9,182 nt of DNA from the NCBI GenBank assembly GCA_002506175.1, contig DAXB01000036.1, positions 1 to 9,182 of the forward strand, in the 5' to 3' direction. Below are positions 1 through 6,585 of this stretch, piece by piece. A model generated the notes under the pieces. The model ran no database searches. It had not been told where the DNA came from and saw only the letters and a list, made by a program, of their open reading frames with translations. The stretch comes from Methanomassiliicoccaceae archaeon UBA113 (GTDB lineage Archaea; Thermoplasmatota; Thermoplasmata; Methanomassiliicoccales; Methanomethylophilaceae). The first letter of the stretch is position 1, and each line of letters starts with the position of its first letter. The position numbers and the translations under genes are program-made.

Positions 1-50
1 CCACTGCAATTCAGAAAGAACCAGTTATTCCCTTCCTCGATTTTCGATAA

Positions 51-61
51 TTCCAAATACG
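51..61 (+). promoter_or_regulatory. TATA-like element of crcB
   Basis: An A/T-rich stretch (TTCCAAATACG) is centred near position 57, about 24 bases before the crcB ATG at 81. This matches the archaeal TATA-to-start distance expected for a leaderless or nearly leaderless transcript. No Shine-Dalgarno sequence is seen before the ATG. The match to a TATA consensus is weak, so the call rests mainly on spacing and on the same arrangement at other genes here. Confidence 0.35.
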
Positions 62-80
62 CTATCTCAGAATAAGCGCC

Positions 81-452
81 ATGGATCTAAGCGCGATCGT
101 ACCTTTCATAGCCGTTGCGGCCGGAGGAGCCATAGGCGCATTGATCAGGTTCTGTTTCTACAAGACCATCGATACCGAGTTCCCGTGGGCAACGTTCTTG
201 GTCAACATCATAGGCTGCTGCCTCGCATCCTTCCTGATGTTCAAGTACGGCATGATGATGGATGGCGCCTGGAAAACGTTCCTGTTCGTTGGACTGTTCG
301 GGGCATTCACTACAATGTCTACATTCTCCATCGATACGGTGAACCTTATGATAGCTGGATCCTACGCCGGAGCCGTCCTCAACATCATTCTGAACTGCTT
401 CGTGTGCATATTGGGGGCCCTTGCCGGCCATTGGCTCGCCAATGCATGCTGA
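81..452 (+). CDS. crcB: Fluoride channel/exporter CrcB (Fluc family)
   Basis: This 123-residue membrane protein is very probably a Fluc/CrcB fluoride channel, which lets toxic fluoride leave the cytoplasm and works as a dual-topology homodimer. Four hydrophobic segments are visible, at about residues 5-25, 35-55, 65-88 and 93-118. Family signatures are present: GGAIGALIRF near the N-terminus, the polar-track TFLVNIIG with its conserved Asn in helix 2, and GLFGAFTTMSTFS in helix 3, carrying the pore-lining Phe/Thr/Ser region. The length is normal for the family. Only one copy lies in the window, so it may act as a homodimer unless a paralogue lies upstream. The start at 81 fits the TATA spacing. 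The gene ends 39 bases before the radical SAM gene, which appears to have its own promoter. Confidence 0.93.
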   Translation: MDLSAIVPFIAVAAGGAIGALIRFCFYKTIDTEFPWATFLVNIIGCCLASFLMFKYGMMMDGAWKTFLFVGLFGAFTTMSTFSIDTVNLMIAGSYAGAVLNIILNCFVCILGALAGHWLANAC

Positions 453-460
453 CAACCACA

Positions 461-472
461 ACCATATATTCG
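461..472 (+). promoter_or_regulatory. TATA box of the radical SAM gene
   Basis: The sequence ACCATATATTCG contains a good archaeal TATA box (CATATATT, 463-470) in the 39-base gap after crcB. Its centre is about 25 bases before the ATG at 492 but only about 20 before the ATG at 486. Given the usual TATA-to-transcription-start distance, this favours a leaderless message starting at or near 492. Confidence 0.6.
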
Positions 473-491
473 AGAGCCTATCCCCATGGCG

Positions 492-2105
492 ATGTCCAAG
501 GAGATTATCGTCGTTCTGATTGACGGCTACATTGACGACCCCGCTGCACTGGGGGTCCCACCGTACATCTCCCCGATGATACGTTCCATCGCGGGTGCAG
601 CTTTAGATGCTGGAGCGGACAGGGTCGAGTACATCTCCATAGACATGATCCGGAAAGGAAAGTCTATCCCCAACGCATCCGTCACCGTGGTTCTGTCAGG
701 GAACACGGTTCCTGGAAAATACCTCAGGACGATGCCCATGTCCCTGAAAGAGCTTGCCGAGATCACACCTAAATTAAGAGGGTGGAAGCTGATAAGCGGT
801 TCTGCCGCCGATTCCAAGGAAGCGAAAGCCTTCGATTTCATCATCAAGAAGGACATCGCCGCATCATTGTATGACGGGATGTCCGGAAAAGAGGTTGCGG
901 AGAGGTTCAGGACATTGGATGAGTGGAACAGATGGATGGTGCTCGGCGCCGATATCGTCACACAGCATCAGGACTTCCCGGAACCGCTCATCGCGGAGAT
1001 CGAATCATACCGCGGATGCCACCGCTACAAATCCGGAGGGTGCTCGTACTGCATCGAGCCTTTGAAAGGGAAACCGCTCATGAGGTCTCCGGATGACATT
1101 CTGGCGGAAGCCCAGAAACTCAGGAGCCTGGGCGTGAAGAACATCAGGATAGGCGGACAAACTTGTATCATATCATACGGTTCCGAGGATGATTCGGATG
1201 TCCCGAGACCGAACCCCGAAGCGGTAAGGGCCCTCTTCGAAGTACTGAAGGGGATGGGATTCGATACCATCCATGTGGACAATGCCAATCCTGCGGTCAT
1301 ATCAACATACCCCGAGGAATCCAAAGAGATACTGACCGTCCTGGCTGACTGCTGCACCGACGGCAACGTCCTTGCTTTGGGGATGGAATCCGCAGATCCG
1401 TTCGTCATCAAAGAGAACAACCTAAACAGCACATCCGATCAGATCATGGATGCCGTTAGGATGATCAACAGGATCGGCGGGGAAAGAGGACCCAAAGGAC
1501 TGCCGAAGATCCTCCCAGGCATCAACATCATATGTGGCCTGGACGGAGAGACGGCCTCGACCTACGGCATGGATATGGACGTACTCAACCGGATCAAAGA
1601 AGAAGGGCTGATGATCCGCCGCATCAATATCCGTCAGGTCCTCCCGGTGAGAAGGGATTTCTGCGTGAAGGTCGACCAGAGGAGATTCAAGAAGTTCAAA
1701 GAAAGCGTCAGGGAGGACATCGACCGCGCCATGCTGGAGCGTATGGTCCCGTACGGAACCGTCCTGAGGGACGTGTACCTCGAGCTTAATGACGGGAACA
1801 CCACGTTCGGCAGGCAGATCGGCTCATATCCGCTTCTCGTGGGGATACCGTACAAGCTTGAAACCGAACGGTTCCAGGATGTTTTCATCACTGAATGGGG
1901 ATTCCGTTCGATCACGGGGATATCGTATCCATTCAGGATCAACTCCATGCCTATGTCCGCACTTGAATCGCTCCCCGGCATCGGGAAAAAAAGAGCCACT
2001 AAACTGGTCTTAGCCAGACCGTTCTCAGGATTGGAAGATTTCGCGAAGGTCGTGGAGGATCCGTCCGTAGTGGATAAACTCAAGGATGCCCTCGTTTTCG
2101 ACTGA
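492..2105 (+). CDS. COG1031-type radical SAM protein with C-terminal helix-hairpin-helix
   Basis: This is a 537-residue protein if started at 492; an ATG two codons earlier, at 486, would add Met-Ala. Residues 1 to about 165 form an alpha/beta N-terminal domain beginning KEIIVVLIDGYIDDPAALG, possibly a B12-binding-like fold, but I see no DxHxxG cobalamin motif. The radical SAM core follows with cysteines in RGC-HRYKSGG-CSYC, at about C176, C184 and C187 (CX7CX2C rather than the classic CX3CX2C). A later GMESAD stretch and the LPGINIICGLDGET stretch fit the SAM-binding half of the barrel. The C-terminus (about 491-517, LESLPGIGKKRATKL) is a helix-hairpin-helix, a fold that commonly binds nucleic acid. 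This architecture matches the archaeal family described as radical SAM with C-terminal HhH (COG1031). Its substrate is unknown to me; an RNA or DNA target is only suggested by the HhH. Confidence 0.85.
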   Translation: MSKEIIVVLIDGYIDDPAALGVPPYISPMIRSIAGAALDAGADRVEYISIDMIRKGKSIPNASVTVVLSGNTVPGKYLRTMPMSLKELAEITPKLRGWKLISGSAADSKEAKAFDFIIKKDIAASLYDGMSGKEVAERFRTLDEWNRWMVLGADIVTQHQDFPEPLIAEIESYRGCHRYKSGGCSYCIEPLKGKPLMRSPDDILAEAQKLRSLGVKNIRIGGQTCIISYGSEDDSDVPRPNPEAVRALFEVLKGMGFDTIHVDNANPAVISTYPEESKEILTVLADCCTDGNVLALGMESADPFVIKENNLNSTSDQIMDAVRMINRIGGERGPKGLPKILPGINIICGLDGETASTYGMDMDVLNRIKEEGLMIRRINIRQVLPVRRDFCVKVDQRRFKKFKESVREDIDRAMLERMVPYGTVLRDVYLELNDGNTTFGRQIGSYPLLVGIPYKLETERFQDVFITEWGFRSITGISYPFRINSMPMSALESLPGIGKKRATKLVLARPFSGLEDFAKVVEDPSVVDKLKDALVFD

Positions 2106-2143
2106 TGTCTTTCATCTATGTGTAACATACGGCGTAAGTCAAC

Positions 2144-2155
2144 AATTATCTATGT
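2144..2155 (+). promoter_or_regulatory. TATA-like element of priL
   Basis: The stretch AATTATCTATGT (TTATCTAT at 2146-2153) is centred about 27 bases before the priL ATG at 2177, consistent with an archaeal TATA box and a short or absent leader. It lies in the 71-base gap after the radical SAM gene. The nonamer ATCTATGTG occurs at 2148-2156 over the box and also at 2114-2122. Confidence 0.45.
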
Positions 2156-2176
2156 GGAAATAGGTCTTCCGACAGC

Positions 2177-3241
2177 ATGGATACCAAACGCGCTGCAAGA
2201 TACCCTTTCCTGAGGGAATCATCCGAATTCGCCGAGAAGAACTCGGCAGATTTGGAGCAGCTCATGACATCGGACCTGTATGCTCCAGCCAGGAACAGAG
2301 GCAGGGAGAGAGTTCTCCAGGCCCTGGAAGGTTCAGAGGTGTCAGCGGTGGAGTTGACCAACGATTACGACAGATTGATCGAAGTCATGTCATACCCATA
2401 TGCGAGGATGATCGTGTCCCAGGTGGGCGACCGTTTCCTGACAAAGAGGTACGCCCTCTCAGAAGCGGTCCGTATGAACAAACTCCTGGTCAAAGAGGAT
2501 AATTCCACGCTTTTGATCGTGTCTGAGGAACTCGGAGTGTCGTCTACTGCGGACCGTGACGGACTCATCCACATGAAGTTCCCTGATTATCTCATGCTCG
2601 CGAGCAGACTGAACAGTGTGGAATGGAAGCTGATCAACAGCGACATCCATCATGGAATCGTATATCTGCCGCAGGAAAAGTTCAGCCGTCTGATGCAGAA
2701 CGCACTTCAGGACAAAATCGAGTCCGAACTGCCGTTGATGACCCCGGATGAGTTCAAGAACTGCATGACAGGAGATGTCACATGCGTCAACCTGGCCTTG
2801 ATGGATGCCAAGATGAAGATGAGCCCGACAAACGGAGAGGGCATGAAAATCGATTATCTCCCTCCCTGTCTTGTCCGCATCCTGGAGATGTCGAGGAACG
2901 GAATGAACCTGCCACACAGCGCCAGATTCGCCATAGTGACGTTCCTTAAAGCTCTAGGGCTGGGATACGACGACATAATCAAGGTGTTCTCCGAATCACC
3001 TGATTTCGATGAATCGAAGTCGCAGTATCAGATTAAGCACATCATGGGGGACCTGAACGGCTCAGAAGGATACTCTCCTCCGGAATGCAAGACGATGAAG
3101 ACCAACGGACTTTGCTATAATCCGGATACCCTGTGCGAGCAGGAATGGATGACTCATCCTTTGAAGTATTACAGGGCCAAATCAAGGAATTCTAAAAGAG
3201 GGGACCGCCCCGGGCCCAAAGGTCCCGAGGAGACTCACTGA
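2177..3241 (+). CDS. priL: DNA primase large subunit PriL
   Basis: This 354-residue protein is the regulatory, iron-sulphur subunit of archaeal/eukaryotic-type primase. It pairs with the catalytic subunit PriS (not in this window) to make primers for replication. The N-terminal domain opens with the typical RYPFL motif (residues 8-12) and is mostly helical. The conserved C-terminal domain carries the four cysteines expected to hold a [4Fe-4S] cluster: C231 (in LPPCLVRI), C304 (PPECKT), C313 (GLCYN) and C320 (TLCEQ). The HSARF and FLKALGLGYDDI stretches between the first two are also typical. The last 20 or so residues are basic and Pro/Gly-rich (RAKSRNSKRGDRPGPKG), probably a disordered tail. 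No Shine-Dalgarno sequence is evident. The 3' end overlaps the convergent CDP-alcohol transferase gene by 7 bases. Confidence 0.95.
   Translation: MDTKRAARYPFLRESSEFAEKNSADLEQLMTSDLYAPARNRGRERVLQALEGSEVSAVELTNDYDRLIEVMSYPYARMIVSQVGDRFLTKRYALSEAVRMNKLLVKEDNSTLLIVSEELGVSSTADRDGLIHMKFPDYLMLASRLNSVEWKLINSDIHHGIVYLPQEKFSRLMQNALQDKIESELPLMTPDEFKNCMTGDVTCVNLALMDAKMKMSPTNGEGMKIDYLPPCLVRILEMSRNGMNLPHSARFAIVTFLKALGLGYDDIIKVFSESPDFDESKSQYQIKHIMGDLNGSEGYSPPECKTMKTNGLCYNPDTLCEQEWMTHPLKYYRAKSRNSKRGDRPGPKGPEETH
3201..3226. repeat. GC-rich inverted repeat at the 3' end of priL
   Basis: GGGACC (3201-3206) and GGTCCC (3221-3226) are perfect inverted repeats, with a GC-rich interior containing CCCCGGGCCC. They sit inside the codons for the basic PriL tail, just before the convergent stop codons. 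A hairpin could form in either transcript, but no T-tract follows closely, so calling it a terminator would go too far. Confidence 0.35.
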
Positions 3242-3903
3242 GATTTCTCCATCTTGGTGAGGTTGTTCCAGGTTATGATGGTCCTCTGGACGGCAGTGAT
3301 GTTTCCGACGACCGCGAACCAAAGCATCATGAGCTCAAGCCAGTTGATATCGAAGACCACGGATCCCAGATCGATATGGAACGATCCGTATCCGACCGCC
3401 ATCATGATGACCTGTATAATAGGGAAGATCGTTGAAAGCACGACCCTGTCCGCACGTCCGAGGAGTCCCGAATAAAGACGGGGGGCTCCAATGGCCTGTG
3501 CCTGGGTCCCCATATATGAAGTGAGAAGGACACCTACCAATGCAAGCATCCCGAGATAAGGGTTGCACCAATATCCGCAGAATGCTATTCCTCCGATCAT
3601 GAAGACGTCCGCATACCTATCGAACACATGATCAAGGTAGTCTCCCTTGACGCTGCATTTTCCCGCGAGCTTCGCGATCTTTCCATCAAGAGCATCGAAG
3701 TATCCGGAGACAATGACAAGGATTGCTCCGACGATGAGGAGCCATTCCCTTCCAGGTGCTCCGCTGATGTAGAATACGACACCGCACACAAGGGCGATGA
3801 TGAGCCCGATCCATGATACGAGGTTCGGGTTGACATTGATGAATTTCTTAGCGACAGGCGCCAATGCGAAATCAGCCCTCGCTCTCTGTCCGTCTAGAAC
3901 CAT
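3235..3903 (-). CDS. CDP-alcohol phosphatidyltransferase, probable archaetidylinositol phosphate synthase
   Basis: This 222-residue integral membrane enzyme should move a phosphoalcohol onto a CDP-activated archaeal lipid, most likely inositol phosphate onto CDP-archaeol. It has several hydrophobic helices (starting WIGLIIALVCGVVFYI and LLIVGAILVIVSGYF). The family signature DxxDGxxA(R)x8GxxxDxxxD is seen as DALDGKIAK, then GDYLDHVFD; all four Asp residues are present. The usual Arg after the Ala is Lys (AAG codon). I chose the ATG at 3903: it has an AGGAGA sequence 8 bases upstream, whereas the longer frame would need a TTG at 3924. The gene overlaps the adenylate kinase gene by 10 bases and the convergent priL by 7. 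Substrate identity within the family is inferred; archaetidylserine or archaetidylglycerol-phosphate synthase are alternatives. Confidence 0.82.
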   Translation of the reverse strand: MVLDGQRARADFALAPVAKKFINVNPNLVSWIGLIIALVCGVVFYISGAPGREWLLIVGAILVIVSGYFDALDGKIAKLAGKCSVKGDYLDHVFDRYADVFMIGGIAFCGYWCNPYLGMLALVGVLLTSYMGTQAQAIGAPRLYSGLLGRADRVVLSTIFPIIQVIMMAVGYGSFHIDLGSVVFDINWLELMMLWFAVVGNITAVQRTIITWNNLTKMEKSQ

Positions 3904-4427
3904 TTGTCCATCTCCTGAGACCAATCGGTCTTTCCTGGTAGATAATCATCGGTATCACCGTTAAGTATTTTTTCAATGGAATCTGCGGATTGACTAATAG
4001 TCTCGGACGAACAATCCACCTCATACACGGGAATGTCCGATTCTACCGCCTCGCAGAGGATCACATCCAGAACTTCGGATTGTACATTCTCGCAGACTTT
4101 GGATTCACTGTACCCTCTTGCCCTGAGCCTTTCCGCCAGGGTATCTGGATTGCATCTCAGGACCACTATCCCGCTGCTGTCCATGAAATGAGACAGGTGG
4201 CTGTCCAGGATGTAAAGACCCTCCGACTGCCTGAACTGCTCCAATGCATCGTTCAGATCGTCGAGGTCGACCTCGTGGGTATCCCTGGCTGCATCCAGTT
4301 CACCCATCAGGCCGTTGGATTTGATGAACTCCTTACCATCTATGACGTTGTACCCTCTGGAACGGAGCTCCGATGTCACCGAGGTCTTTCCGGCACCGGG
4401 TGTTCCGGTGACGGCGAAAAGCGTCAT
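3894..4427 (-). CDS. AK6/Fap7-type adenylate kinase family protein
   Basis: This 177-residue P-loop NTPase resembles the archaeal AK6/Fap7 family, which interconverts ATP + AMP and 2 ADP and, in homologues, assists small-subunit ribosome assembly with protein S11. The Walker A motif GTPGAGKT is at residues 8-15. A THEVDLDDLN stretch near 50-60 and a SHLSHF segment near 80 fit the family. The segment RLRARGYSESKVCENVQSE (about 107-125) is the characteristic lid/ENVQSE region. The start overlaps the preceding kinase stop as ATGA, with AAGGAG five bases upstream. It ends in TAG, the only non-TGA stop among the genes here. In this operon it could convert AMP made by the upstream enzymes; that is inference. 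Confidence 0.88.
   Translation of the reverse strand: MTLFAVTGTPGAGKTSVTSELRSRGYNVIDGKEFIKSNGLMGELDAARDTHEVDLDDLNDALEQFRQSEGLYILDSHLSHFMDSSGIVVLRCNPDTLAERLRARGYSESKVCENVQSEVLDVILCEAVESDIPVYEVDCSSETISQSADSIEKILNGDTDDYLPGKTDWSQEMDKWF
3911..3916 (-). promoter_or_regulatory. Shine-Dalgarno that fixes the CDP-alcohol transferase start
   Basis: On the minus strand AGGAGA ends 7-8 bases before the ATG at 3903-3901, inside the end of the adenylate kinase gene. It supports that ATG over the upstream in-frame TTG at 3924. Confidence 0.6.
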
Positions 4428-5344
4428 GCAATCTCCTTCAGATAAGGCTCGGCCCTCGCGATGACATCATCCCAGCCGGGGATGTTGGTGAGGGCTCCCG
4501 CCTTCTCGATGACGAACGAGGATACAGTCGCGCCTAAGACGAGCGCCTCAGGGATATCGTACCCCTTGTACAATGCCGTGTAGAATCCCGCCCTGTACGA
4601 ATCCCCACATCCCGTAGCATCCACTATCCTCTCGGATTTGACAACAGGGATCGTGAACGTCTCTCCATTGTATCTAGCTATGCTCCCGTCGGCGGCACGT
4701 GTGCACACCACCAGACCAGCATCGGCGTCGAGGATGTCATCGATTCCAAGATATTTCTTCAATGATTCAGCCTCGAAATTATTGCAGAAGAGGAAATCCG
4801 ACAGTCCAAGCGCTTCAGGGAAATTCTCCGAGTTCCAGATCCTATGGGATTCCTGTGCCGGATCGACCGCGATCCTAGTACTGCCGCGAATCTCCTGCAT
4901 GACCTTGATGTAATAGGATGGCTGACCGGTGCAGAAGTGCGTATACTTCGATTTCTTGGCGTTAGAGGTCAATAGGATCCCGAGGTCATCGGCCATACCC
5001 TGCGGACCCTGATAGAACAGGACCTTCTGTACAAGCTCCGGGTCGTTGACGACCGTGGCCTGCGATGTCTCATACTTGTCTACACGGAGAAACTCGTCCA
5101 TGATGAGCCCGGAATCCCTCATCTGCTGTTCGAATGCAGGAGAGAAATCATTTCCCACGAAAGCGCAGAGCGCGGTGGGACATCCGAGCTTCGCGGCCGA
5201 GACTGCGATGTTCGTTCCGGTTCCGCCCAGGGTCGTCAGCTTAGTAAGTATATCCTCTGTGGTGTTAGGAAGCGGATGCTTCCTCACCGTAAGGATCTGA
5301 TCCACGGTGACATGCCCGTAAACGGAAAGGAACGGCCCGCTCAT
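4424..5344 (-). CDS. PfkB-family carbohydrate/nucleoside kinase
   Basis: This 306-residue ribokinase-fold enzyme phosphorylates a sugar or nucleoside hydroxyl with ATP. The first PfkB signature is at about residues 40-57 (GGTGTNIAVSAAKLG). The second is VDATGCGDSYRAGF (241-254), with the probable catalytic base D248 in GCGD; the usual GAGD has Cys in place of Ala. Length is normal. I chose the ATG at 5344 because it overlaps the ahcY stop as ATGA and has GGAAGGAAGG just upstream; an ATG five codons earlier (5359) is possible. The family alone does not give the substrate. Its position directly after ahcY, with coupled translation, suggests adenosine or another nucleoside, comparable to archaeal PfkB nucleoside kinases. 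A sugar kinase role is not excluded. Confidence 0.85.
   Translation of the reverse strand: MSGPFLSVYGHVTVDQILTVRKHPLPNTTEDILTKLTTLGGTGTNIAVSAAKLGCPTALCAFVGNDFSPAFEQQMRDSGLIMDEFLRVDKYETSQATVVNDPELVQKVLFYQGPQGMADDLGILLTSNAKKSKYTHFCTGQPSYYIKVMQEIRGSTRIAVDPAQESHRIWNSENFPEALGLSDFLFCNNFEAESLKKYLGIDDILDADAGLVVCTRAADGSIARYNGETFTIPVVKSERIVDATGCGDSYRAGFYTALYKGYDIPEALVLGATVSSFVIEKAGALTNIPGWDDVIARAEPYLKEIA
4433..4438 (-). promoter_or_regulatory. Shine-Dalgarno of the adenylate kinase gene
   Basis: AAGGAG on the minus strand lies five bases before the ATG at 4427, inside the last codons of the PfkB kinase gene. It supports translation from the ATGA overlap. Confidence 0.6.
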
Positions 5345-6585
5345 GTGCCTTCCTTCCATCCTGAGACGTAGTTAGACTGGCTTTCCGTAAGATGGTCGAT
5401 GAGGATTCCGAGGGACTTCAGTTTGATCTGCGCGATTTCCTGATCGATGTGATCGGGGACACGGTACACCTTCGGCTGGAGGTCCTTGTAATTCTGCGAC
5501 ATGTAGACGATTCCCATAGCCTGGGTCGAGAAGGACATATCCATGATCTCCGCGGGGTGACCCTGTCCTGCGGCCAGGTTCATCAGCCTTCCCTCTCCGA
5601 CGAGGTAAATTCTGCGTCCGTCCTTCATCTTGTACTCATCGATGAACTCGCGTACACGGGTGCATGATTCCGACAAAGCATACAGATGCTCTTTATTGAT
5701 CTCGTTATCGAAGTGTCCGACATTTCCGAGAACGCATCCATCCTTCATGACCTGGAAGTCCTCGACTGTCAGTACATCCTTGCATCCTGTGACCGTGAAG
5801 ACCATATCCGCGACCTTGACGGCATCGATCATCCTCATCACCTGGAAGCCGTCCATTCTGGCTTCGAGTGCGCGGATCGGATCGACCTCTGTGACGATGA
5901 CCATTGCCCCGAGTCCCTTGGCCCTCATGGCGATTCCCTTTCCGCACCATCCATAACCGGCCACAACCAGCGTCTTTCCTGCTACGAGGAGGTTTGTCGC
6001 GTTCATCCAACCATCGAATGCCGACTGCCCCGTTCCGTACCTGTTATCGAAGAGGAACTTCATCTTCGCATCGTTCACATCGAGGACGGGGAACCTGAGG
6101 GTCCCATCCGCAGCCATCGCCTTGATGCGGGTGACTCCGGTCGTCGTCTCCTCATTCGCAGCTTTGATGTTTCCGAGGACATCGGTACGGGACGTGTGCA
6201 CCATGGTGATGAGATCCGCACCATCGTCTATGATGAAATCCGGGCCCATATTGAGTACGGAATTGAGATTGTTGTAGTATTCCTCCTGCGATTCCCACTT
6301 CTTCGCATAAACATCGAGTCCGAACTCGTCGCGGAGAGCGGCTGCCACTGAATCATCTGTAGAAAGCGGATTGCAACTTGCAAGACGGATCTCCGCTCCT
6401 GCATCCGCCAGAGTAACCGCCAGCATTCCGGTCTTGGCCTCCGTGTGGAGAGCCATCGCAATCTTGCATCCTGCAAGAGGCTGCTCCTTGATGAAATTCC
6501 TTCTGATCTGTTTGAGGACGGGCATATGGGCCTCCACCCAGTGCAGCCTCAGGGATCCCTGTTTGATTAGGTCGTCCATTCTCAT
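5341..6585 (-). CDS. ahcY: Adenosylhomocysteinase (S-adenosyl- or S-inosyl-homocysteine hydrolase)
   Basis: This 414-residue cytosolic NAD-dependent enzyme hydrolyses S-adenosylhomocysteine to homocysteine and adenosine, clearing the product inhibitor of SAM-dependent methyltransferases. Visible motifs are LHTEAKTG (46-53), the active-site Asp in DDGAD (about 121), EETTTG (145-150) and K176/D180/N181 in KFLFDNRYG. The NAD-binding loop is GYGWCGKG (210-217), and the chain also has GNVGHFDNEI and GEGRLMNLAAGQGHP. The catalytic Glu-to-Lys spacing of 30 residues equals that of the well-studied animal enzyme. The C-terminus ends WKEGT, as in the short archaeal/bacterial form. In some methanogens this family uses S-inosylhomocysteine instead, and the sequence alone does not decide. 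The start at 6585 overlaps the previous stop as ATGA; an ATG at 6579 sits at better distance (10 bases) from GGAG and remains possible. Confidence 0.93.
   Translation of the reverse strand: MRMDDLIKQGSLRLHWVEAHMPVLKQIRRNFIKEQPLAGCKIAMALHTEAKTGMLAVTLADAGAEIRLASCNPLSTDDSVAAALRDEFGLDVYAKKWESQEEYYNNLNSVLNMGPDFIIDDGADLITMVHTSRTDVLGNIKAANEETTTGVTRIKAMAADGTLRFPVLDVNDAKMKFLFDNRYGTGQSAFDGWMNATNLLVAGKTLVVAGYGWCGKGIAMRAKGLGAMVIVTEVDPIRALEARMDGFQVMRMIDAVKVADMVFTVTGCKDVLTVEDFQVMKDGCVLGNVGHFDNEINKEHLYALSESCTRVREFIDEYKMKDGRRIYLVGEGRLMNLAAGQGHPAEIMDMSFSTQAMGIVYMSQNYKDLQPKVYRVPDHIDQEIAQIKLKSLGILIDHLTESQSNYVSGWKEGT

Noticed and set aside
1..80. Fluoride riboswitch upstream of crcB
   Set aside because: The 80 visible bases show no recognisable crcB-motif core and the box spacing implies little or no leader RNA.
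2459..2917. Minus-strand open frame opposite priL
   Set aside because: Shadow of a conserved gene, with no motif, promoter or ribosome site of its own.
3904..3924. Longer CDP-alcohol transferase starting at 3924
   Set aside because: The codon at 3924 is TTG, has no Shine-Dalgarno, and would lengthen the overlap; the ATG at 3903 has AGGAGA at good distance.
5686..6351. Long plus-strand open frame opposite ahcY
   Set aside because: It mirrors the strongly conserved ahcY gene, is rich in His/Asp/Arg as expected of antisense frames, and has no recognisable domain.
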